A DNA stretch of 11,958 nucleotides from Chrysochromulina parva (taxonomy: Eukaryota; Haptophyta; Prymnesiales; Chrysochromulinaceae). Positions 6,330 through 11,958 of this stretch are shown in pieces. The position numbers and the translations under genes were made by a program. Position 1 is the stretch's first letter. Each line of letters begins with the position of its first letter. The notes beneath the pieces are model-generated. The model searched no databases, was not told the origin of the DNA, and was given only the letters and a program-made list of their open reading frames with translations. Where the stretch lies: NCBI GenBank assembly GCA_002887195.1, contig PJAB01001834.1, positions 1-11,958 on the forward strand. The letters are read 5' to 3'.

Positions 6330-7544
6330 GGTGCAGCATTTGATGAATGGTGTGTTCAGTTCTGCTTCCGATCACGTTGACGAGACTGTACCGTGTCCAA
6401 CTGCTCTGATGCTGCACCACGAGCTTCTAATGCGGCCCGCCCGCCCTGCACTTGCCTGCGCTGGCGCTCCCTCCCCACGGGCCGGGTCAGGGATGTTAGC
6501 TTCCTGTGTCGCTGCAGACTTCGGTCGTTGCGGACATCTCACGATTCATCTTTCGGGGCTGAGACCCGCTCCGCCCGGCCGTGTCTTTGCTGCCTCCCCT
6601 TCCCCTTCCCCATCCGAGCAAAGTATCGCATTCGGCTTCAACTGGCCCGGCGAGCCCAGGCCGCTACTGCGGCCTCGGGTGCCGCCCCAGTGCCAGCCAT
6701 GTGAGCACGAATCGGAATCGCTCCGGTAGAACGGAATGCTCGGCCGCTTGCCCTGCTGACGGCGGCGCTGAGGCCCTCTATTCTTATGGCCGGGGAGGCG
6801 CTGCCACGGCGAGGGGCTTTGCCACACTCCCACTTCCATCGTTCCTGCCCCTGGCTTCTAGCACACCTCGCGTATTCTATCGGCCGCCTCTGAACCTCCA
6901 TGCCATGCCCCACCCTCACGCAGCTACCAGCAGGGGCACGTCGCGATGCAGCAACAGACGCCACAGCCACATAAGCGAAGCGCGAGCTTGCGTGACATCT
7001 GAAGACAGGTGAGCGACCGCGTGCCCATGACTGGATTCCTCGCCTGCCCGCCATCGACCCGGCAGCCGAGGCCGCCCATAAGGACGATACAACTCCTTAC
7101 AGTTATCCCTGTCTGAGATCTCGTGCGGACTTAAAAGACAAGCATATATCTGAATGCGCGCGGTCCCGGAGCGGCGGCTTTCGCTAGCACCTCTGCGCTA
7201 GCTGCCACGAGCTCGCTGCCCTGCTCACCCTCTTCATCATTAATCGTTGCTGGCCTCGACTCCCGCCTTTGTCTTCTTCAGGATGATCCCGGTTCATGTC
7301 CCAGATCGCGACTTCGGGCGAGCGGTCTCGCGACGCTCTCGCACTCCAGGTGCGCGCCAAGCGCGCGACCCTGCTATGCCCTGGCCGTGCCTGCGCGATT
7401 GGCTATGGCGTGGCTGTGTGTTGCAATGATCGATGCACTTCATTCGCAGTGACCCCCTGAGTGATGGTTAATCGCCATCGATGTAGGCACAAACTTCCTT
7501 GGATGTCTGAGCACACACAGCCGCCTGCCCTGGCTCGCCGCTGG
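6330..7544. other. Gene-free pyrimidine-biased stretch, continued
   Basis: Frames of 100-180 codons exist on both strands but are compositional: none carries a recognisable domain and they overlap each other freely. CCCCTTCCCCTTCCCC at about 6595-6611 is a pure pyrimidine run. Bases about 7080-7160 are locally A/T-rich (TTAAAAG, CATATATC). The 11-mer CTCGTGCGGAC occurs at 7120-7130 and again at 7660-7670. No RNA gene was recognised. Confidence 0.4.
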
Positions 7545-7584
7545 CTGCCCTTCTGCCCTCCTGCCCTCCTGCCCTCCTGCCCTG
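7545..7584 (-). repeat. 8-bp minisatellite; G-quadruplex motif on the - strand
   Basis: Five consecutive 8-base units of the form CTGCCCTN on the + strand (7545-7584). On the - strand this gives five GGG runs separated by exactly five bases (pattern G3-N5 repeated), which satisfies the usual four-run G-quadruplex pattern with one run to spare. Folding is predicted from the pattern only. Confidence 0.8.
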
Positions 7585-8055
7585 GCCGCCTTCGGAATGG
7601 AAGCACGCGCGGGGATTGAAACCCTCGAGCGTGCCCCTGCGTGGTCGGAAGCACCCCGCCTCGTGCGGACATATGGTGTAAGGTTCTCACGCTCACATTC
7701 TAGATCAAAGGCTGCTGAGCCCGGCGAGCTCCGCTCGCTGTGCGGCTCGCGGCGCCAACGCATATCTCATAGCCTCGAATCAGCCGCTCTGGCCATGAAG
7801 ATGGAGGAAAACCATGCGGTGGACAGTCCATATCCCTTTCCGTCCCTTGCCGTGGCGTGGCCTACTCTCTGCCCTTTGCTACCTGTATGCTACTGCACAC
7901 CGCGCCCCTGCAATGACTGATTCCGGCGCGTGTCATTGCTCCTGCAGGCGTGGTGCGCTGTGTGTACACGCTTTACGGCTTCAAGCCTGTAGAAGTGTAG
8001 ATCCGAGTCCGAGCCCGGGCAATCCAATGCAATTTGTTAGGACGAAAGACCAATC
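7585..8055. other. Gene-free stretch approaching the channel gene
   Basis: Composition becomes less pyrimidine-biased. Open frames on the + strand (for example from 7814) have no recognisable content. No RNA gene or clear regulatory motif is seen. Confidence 0.35.
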
Positions 8056-8089
8056 CGGAAACGTGCGGTGTATATTTTCTAAGTTTCCG
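8056..8089. other. Inverted repeat flanking a TATA-like tract
   Basis: CGGAAAC at 8056-8062 pairs exactly with GTTTCCG at 8083-8089. The 20-base interval contains TATATTTT. This could be a small hairpin or a dyad binding site around a core promoter; it lies about 630 bases upstream of the first in-frame ATG of the channel gene. Function is unknown. Confidence 0.35.
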
Positions 8090-8410
8090 CGTTGCGTGCC
8101 TCCGAGGAGCGCGCGAGGAGCCGGAGGTCCCCAGCGCCGGCGCGGCGGGGCCCGCGACGAAGTAACGCGCGCGGAGACGGCGCGGAGATCGGGCCCATCG
8201 GCGCGCGGATGTTGCGCGGTCGTTATGTTCAATGTTGGGTGTTTCATTCTCATTTCTCTTTTGAACATTTCATGCCGGCGCACATTTGTCAAACATTTGA
8301 TTGCGGTCACCGTTCTGTCAAAAGAGAGTATGAGACTCCGTCTCGCAAGGCGCCGCGGAGCGCGGACCAAAACGAGCGTGCGATACGCATATTATTTGAA
8401 TACTGCCACT

Positions 8411-8535
8411 GGTTAGTTTTGGTACATCCGTCCGAAGTTTTCTGTGAGTGAAAAGAACTTGCGGTTGCGCGTTGCGCTTGCGCGTTGCGCTCCCGACCGT
8501 GTGCCGAGCGTCCGATACGGCTAATTTTGGTACAT
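8411..8535 (+). promoter_or_regulatory. Duplicated 17-bp box upstream of the channel gene
   Basis: GGTTAGTTTTGGTACAT (8411-8427) and GGCTAATTTTGGTACAT (8519-8535) differ at two positions and start 108 bases apart in the same orientation. Both are A/T-rich islands in GC-rich DNA and lie 182-306 bases before the likely start codon at 8717. Two well-kept copies at this place suggest a binding site or core-promoter element; a degenerate repeat pair is the alternative. Confidence 0.35.
8465..8490 (+). repeat. 13-bp perfect tandem repeat between the two boxes
   Basis: TTGCGCGTTGCGC occurs twice in a row (8465-8477, 8478-8490). Each unit is itself built from TTGCGCG and TTGCGC, so the tract is four near-identical 6-7 base steps. 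It lies between the two copies of the 17-bp box. Confidence 0.9.
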
Positions 8536-8716
8536 AGCAAACATCTTAATTTGGACCAAGAATTTGGGGCAACTGCGATCCCTTTTCTCTGCACCAACCC
8601 TTTCGGTCCGAAGGGGACCACACCGCCAATCCTCGCCTCGGGACAACCTCCGTGTCCTCGTGGTGTGTGGGTTCGAGAGATTCAACATCCCGTGGCGGCA
8701 CTTTGGTTCCTTGGTT

Positions 8717-11494
8717 ATGGACCATTCTGTACGGTATACGCACATCGAGGAGGAGCCTGGTCCGTCGCATCGGGCACGTGGGTCATTGCAAGCTGCAGTC
8801 CTCTCGGCGTGGCAATCAGCAAAGATATTGATATATGGCATGGCCAGAGCCGCGGCCGCGTGCAGCTGCAAAGACTACTCCTCTGCCAAAAACGTCAGCA
8901 TCATCAACAAGGGTATGTCCCCCCGTGGGACGCCCCCGTTGAACTTGAGGCATAGCGTTACATTGAAGCGGAGCGCTTCATGGAAGAGCAGTAGCGCATG
9001 GTGGACAAAACCAAAAGAGTCAACAATCCAGCGGATGGCCAAGGGCCATGCTGATGAGGACTCGGTGTCATCCCGCGATCTTCCTGACACAATTAATGAA
9101 GACGAATGGCAGGAATACGCCAAACGGACTTCACTCTTCTTCCCTACTGGTCCGCTCAAGTTCAAGTGGGACTTAGTCATGCTCGCACTGATCGTGTATT
9201 CATGTGTCACCGTGCCCTTTCGAATCGGGATGGATCATGCTGCTGAAGGATGGTGGTGGGTTCTGGAGGTCATCGTTTCACTCTGCTTCTTGGCCGAAAT
9301 CTTCATCGTCTTCAACACTGCCTATCTCGAAGGCGACCAGTTGGTGATCAATCGCTGCATGATCTGCGACAACTACTTGCGCGGCTGGTTTTGGATCGAT
9401 CTGCCAGCCTCGTTTCCGGTAGAGCTGTTCGAGTACTTCGCGGCAAAAATGCAACAAGTCGACGACGGCTCCTCTGCCAATGCGATGATTCGCGCACTGC
9501 GACTCATGCGCTTGGCGAGGGTACTTCGGTTGCTCAAGCTCCAGTCGTACATCGATGCCGTAGAGGATGGGCTCGGCGTCAATTTACGGATGCTCGAGCT
9601 CGTAAAGGTGGTGGCAGTGATTCTGTATCTGTGCCACATCCTCGGCTGCTTGTGGTTCTTCCTCGCCGACACGCACGAGGACAAGGAGAGCACCTGGCTC
9701 TATCACTACAATCACGGCTCAGGAGTCGATGCAGACGTGTGGACGCAGTACTTGTACTCGGTCTATTGGTCGCTCACCACCCTCACGACGGTCGGCTACG
9801 GCGACATCGTGGCGAAAAACGACGCTGAGCGCTTGTATGCGCTGTGCTGCATGGTCATCGGCGCCATACTCTTTGGCTACCTCATGTCCACCGTCGCCGA
9901 TCTGCTCCGCAGCTACGACATGAACAAGGTGATGATGCAGCGGGGTATCGACGAGGTGCGCGACTTCCTTCGCTATCACAAATTTTCGCCTGAGATGACA
10001 GGCCGGGTGAAGCGCTACTTTGAGTTTTACCACTCGCAGCGATCGAGCATCGATGAGGAGCACATAATCCAACGCATGGCGCCGGCGCTCCAGCGTGACG
10101 TGCAGTCTCACCTGCTCAAAAGCACAGTGCGAGCTATTCCACTGTTTTCGGACAGCCGGAGCTACATGACGCTCGACCTGCAGCTGATGGTGCACTCGGC
10201 GCTCAAGCCACTACTTCGGGAGACCAAGGAGATCATTTTGACAAAAAACGATCCCGAGGCAGCCCGGCAGCAGATATTCTTCTTGCGCCGTGGCGCGGTG
10301 GAAGCCATCGCCGACATCCCGGATGTGTGCTACTTTGAGATCGACGCCGCCAAGGAGCTTGGTGCGGTCATCGGAGAGACTGCGCTCGCGCACAGCCAAA
10401 AGCTTGATCGCCGAAACAAGGTCATCCATTCAAACCGGGCGAGCTACGCCACCTTTCGTGCGCTCAGGCGCTGCGAGCTCTACGCGCTTGCGCTCACCGA
10501 CCTGCATCGGATCACGAAAGCCATGATGAACGAGAAAGGAGGAGGCAATCCTGAATCAAATACGCCCAAAATGATCGAGCTGGAAGAGATGGCCAAACTC
10601 ATACATGCCCCATACTTGAAGCGCATGTGGGCACGCACCTACATGCTCCTTTTCTTGTCCAATGCCGCGAATCCCGTGGCCAAACTCAGGAATGGTAAGC
10701 TGGACCGAGTTACATTCGCAGCACTCAGGTTGCAGGCCTACTGGGTAAGGTGCCAAACTCGACGAGCCACACGCGACATGTTTTTGAAACCGTACGTGGA
10801 GCTCCTGCCTGGGCTCATCCCAGTCACATCTCTCTGGGGAAAAGCTCGGGCTGCGATTGGGGGAGTCGGCTCGCGCTCTATGGTGGAATCGGATGTGACA
10901 ACCCTCACAACCCTGATCGAGCAGCTGCTCGCCGCTGATCGAGCCAGGGATGCATCTCTCCTCAAGATCGCCCAAGGAATTGCAGAGATCACACAAATTA
11001 TGAGGCCGGGGAGGTGCGATTTTGATCAGGCACGAGTCACAGAGCGCAGCGCCCATGACACTGGATACAAGGTCAAGCGTCCAAGCCTGGGGACACTGCG
11101 AACGCCGCCGCACAAGCCAGCGTCGCCTGGCGTGGAAGAGAAGCAGCTGAGCGTCCAGCTCCTGCTCCCGGCAGCGTCAGCGGCGACTCTCGCGGTGGGC
11201 GAGCGCTTCACGCCCGGGCGGGAGGAGTACCGGGCAATCAAGGAGACGCATTCGGACTGTGTAATCTGCTTCAGGATGGGCAAGTTCTACGAGCTCTTTG
11301 AGGAGGATGCCGTCCTCGGCCACAGCGAGCTCGACCTCGCCTTCATTGGCAAGGGCGCGCCTCACGTGGGCTTCCCAGAGGCAGCGCTGCCCATGTACTC
11401 CCAGAAGCTCTTTGAGCGCGGGTACAAGGTGGGTGTGGTCTCAGCGGGGGTATTCGAGCAGATGGAGTCAAGTTCCGATACATATTCGAGCTGA
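8717..11494 (+). CDS. Voltage-gated K+ channel with cyclic-nucleotide-binding domain and C-terminal MSH6-type MutS domain I, 925 aa
   Basis: The frame is open from 8525, but the first in-frame ATG is 8717 (G at -3 and +4); ATG 8840 also has good context. Numbering from 8717: S1 about 151-172, S2 181-204, S3 223-242. S4 (255-277) has positive residues every third position (R259, R262, R265, R268, R271, K274). S5 is 291-317, the filter TTVGYGD is 357-363 (K+-selective signature), and S6 is 373-399. The C-linker is about 400-479 and the CNBD about 480-602. This is the plan of KCNH/HCN/plant-Shaker channels, acting in a membrane as tetramers that pass K+ on voltage change. The CNBD keeps Gly553-Glu554 but the usual Arg lies about 11 residues too far, so ligand binding is uncertain. 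A degenerate IQ motif (672-683) and a helical segment (725-764) follow. Residues 830-916 match MSH6 domain I. The first 140 residues have no recognised domain. No intron is evident in 2.8 kb. Channel identity is certain; function of the fused tail is unknown. Confidence 0.93.
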   Translation: MDHSVRYTHIEEEPGPSHRARGSLQAAVLSAWQSAKILIYGMARAAAACSCKDYSSAKNVSIINKGMSPRGTPPLNLRHSVTLKRSASWKSSSAWWTKPKESTIQRMAKGHADEDSVSSRDLPDTINEDEWQEYAKRTSLFFPTGPLKFKWDLVMLALIVYSCVTVPFRIGMDHAAEGWWWVLEVIVSLCFLAEIFIVFNTAYLEGDQLVINRCMICDNYLRGWFWIDLPASFPVELFEYFAAKMQQVDDGSSANAMIRALRLMRLARVLRLLKLQSYIDAVEDGLGVNLRMLELVKVVAVILYLCHILGCLWFFLADTHEDKESTWLYHYNHGSGVDADVWTQYLYSVYWSLTTLTTVGYGDIVAKNDAERLYALCCMVIGAILFGYLMSTVADLLRSYDMNKVMMQRGIDEVRDFLRYHKFSPEMTGRVKRYFEFYHSQRSSIDEEHIIQRMAPALQRDVQSHLLKSTVRAIPLFSDSRSYMTLDLQLMVHSALKPLLRETKEIILTKNDPEAARQQIFFLRRGAVEAIADIPDVCYFEIDAAKELGAVIGETALAHSQKLDRRNKVIHSNRASYATFRALRRCELYALALTDLHRITKAMMNEKGGGNPESNTPKMIELEEMAKLIHAPYLKRMWARTYMLLFLSNAANPVAKLRNGKLDRVTFAALRLQAYWVRCQTRRATRDMFLKPYVELLPGLIPVTSLWGKARAAIGGVGSRSMVESDVTTLTTLIEQLLAADRARDASLLKIAQGIAEITQIMRPGRCDFDQARVTERSAHDTGYKVKRPSLGTLRTPPHKPASPGVEEKQLSVQLLLPAASAATLAVGERFTPGREEYRAIKETHSDCVICFRMGKFYELFEEDAVLGHSELDLAFIGKGAPHVGFPEAALPMYSQKLFERGYKVGVVSAGVFEQMESSSDTYSS
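10718..10774 (+). other. IQ-like (calmodulin-binding) motif in the channel tail
   Basis: Codons 667-685 read FAALRLQAYWVRCQTRRAT. Leu672-Gln673, the Trp three residues later and Arg682 fit an IQ motif; the position expected to be Arg is Val677, with Arg one place on. Such motifs after a CNBD occur in plant CNGC channels, where calmodulin binds. The match is suggestive only. Confidence 0.45.
11204..11464 (+). other. MSH6-type MutS domain I encoded at the channel C-terminus
   Basis: Codons 830-916 carry the MSH6 landmarks in order: TPG, a VICFRMGKFYELFEEDA segment with the Phe-Tyr-Glu mismatch-binding triad (857-859), a SELDL block, GFPE, and a Y-x(4)-L-x(3)-GYKV ending. In MSH6 this domain inserts Phe beside mispaired bases and contacts them through Glu. 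The spacing matches family expectation with no internal gap up to GYKV. After that the conserved EQTETP loop is not readable (SAGVF instead), Glu-Gln-Met-Glu follows as in MSH6, and the frame stops ten codons later. MutS domains II-V are absent from the remaining 464 bases in every frame examined. It is either a captured domain or a truncated MSH6 copy read through by the channel gene. Confidence 0.88.
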
Positions 11495-11958
11495 TGCACA
11501 TAAGTAAGTAAGTACGAGTTAGAAGACTCCTTGAATGGCCGGTGCAATGCGCTATAGAAGCTCTCGTAACTCGTATATATACGATTCAATTACGATAGTC
11601 GCACAGCCGCGAGCCGGTCCCGCGCGCGACGCCCGGTCTCTCGCCTCGCCCGGCCCTAGTCGAGTACTTGCTGCCGCACACTGTCAGAGAGAAAGTGGGG
11701 TTAGCGTCAATAACCAAAAATCCGAATGGCGTTGTCCAGGCCCTTGCTGGCTCGTCCCGGACCGTCCTGGCACGAATTTGGCGGCTGATCAGATGCTCCG
11801 GCTGCGAACATAGGATATCCCGAGTGCACCGCATCCAAATCCTCATGGATGGCCACTCGTGGACGACCAAAACTGAGCTCAGGGATGCGTGATCGGAACA
11901 CTGGATGCAGTAGAGGAGTCGAATCACCGGTGCGATGGACCTCACCTTCAATTCATGA
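11495..11958. other. 3' flank of the channel gene, no gene seen
   Basis: The flank begins with a short TAAG/AAGT microsatellite (11501-11515, about 3.5 units) immediately after the stop. It then has an A/T-rich part and, from 11600, mixed GC-rich sequence. Frames of 60-120 codons on both strands show no recognisable domain and no continuation of MutS. A fragment of an unrecognised neighbour is possible but not supported. Confidence 0.5.
11571..11584. other. 14-bp perfect palindrome (TCGTATATATACGA)
   Basis: A perfect dyad centred on TATATA, about 77 bases after the channel stop. It is in an A/T-rich island of otherwise GC-rich DNA and could take part in 3'-end formation, be the TATA region of something downstream, or be chance. 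Confidence 0.5.

Noticed and set aside
7814..8416. 200-codon + strand frame before the channel gene
   Set aside because: Arg/Cys-rich without motif, interrupted by the compositional switch near 8090, and with no homology; not called as a gene.
8564..8716. Longer N-terminus of the channel starting at 8564
   Set aside because: The codon at 8564 is TTG, not ATG; no in-frame ATG exists between the upstream stop (8522-8524) and 8717. Residues encoded here show no domain, so 8717 was chosen.
11495..11958. Continuation of MSH6 (domains II-V) downstream of the channel stop
   Set aside because: No frame on the + strand after 11494 shows MutS connector or lever features; frames are short and unrecognisable.

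Overview
The window reads as nuclear DNA of a GC-rich unicellular eukaryote, most likely an alga with a secondary (complex) plastid. Haptophyte is the best guess, but a GC-rich stramenopile is not excluded. Reasons: a clear GT-AG intron whose removal rebuilds a conserved motif; single genes with their own flanks instead of operons; a plant/protist-type voltage-gated K+ channel with a cyclic-nucleotide-binding domain; and a cold-shock protein whose N-terminus looks like a signal peptide followed by a transit peptide. No rRNA, tRNA, CRISPR array or recognisable transposase was found.

Layout. Bases 1-42 may hold the tail of an upstream gene (or a splice donor). Bases 341-2803 (+) encode an 820-residue TPR protein. 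Its TPR block carries all five residues of the Hsp70/Hsp90 carboxylate clamp, and its N- and C-terminal parts are unrecognised. A convergent 0.5 kb spacer with a stem-loop follows. Bases 3299-3809 (-) encode a two-exon, 132-residue cold-shock-domain protein, rebuilt here by splicing out 112 bp, with a predicted plastid-targeting leader. Bases 3810 to about 8716 hold no convincing gene. The middle of this stretch is pyrimidine-biased on the + strand and has many short tandem duplications, a G-quadruplex motif on the - strand and a few short doubtful ORFs. The last few hundred bases look like the promoter side of the next gene, with a duplicated 17-bp box and a 13-bp tandem repeat.

Bases 8717-11494 (+) encode the most unusual gene: a six-transmembrane, S4-bearing, GYG-filter K+ channel with C-linker, CNBD and IQ-like motif. 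Its C-terminus runs without a break into a recognisable MSH6-type MutS domain I (mismatch-recognition domain with an intact Phe-Tyr-Glu motif), then stops. The rest of MutS is absent from the window. The open frame extends 5' to 8525, but the first in-frame ATG is at 8717. The final 0.46 kb is 3' flank with no gene seen.

The genes do not form an obvious pathway. The common thread is only that a chaperone adaptor, a plastid RNA chaperone and an ion channel are all plausible stress or signalling components; that link is inference. The finding most worth following is the channel-MSH6 domain fusion, then the plastid-targeted cold-shock protein and the clamp-TPR protein with unknown flanking domains.
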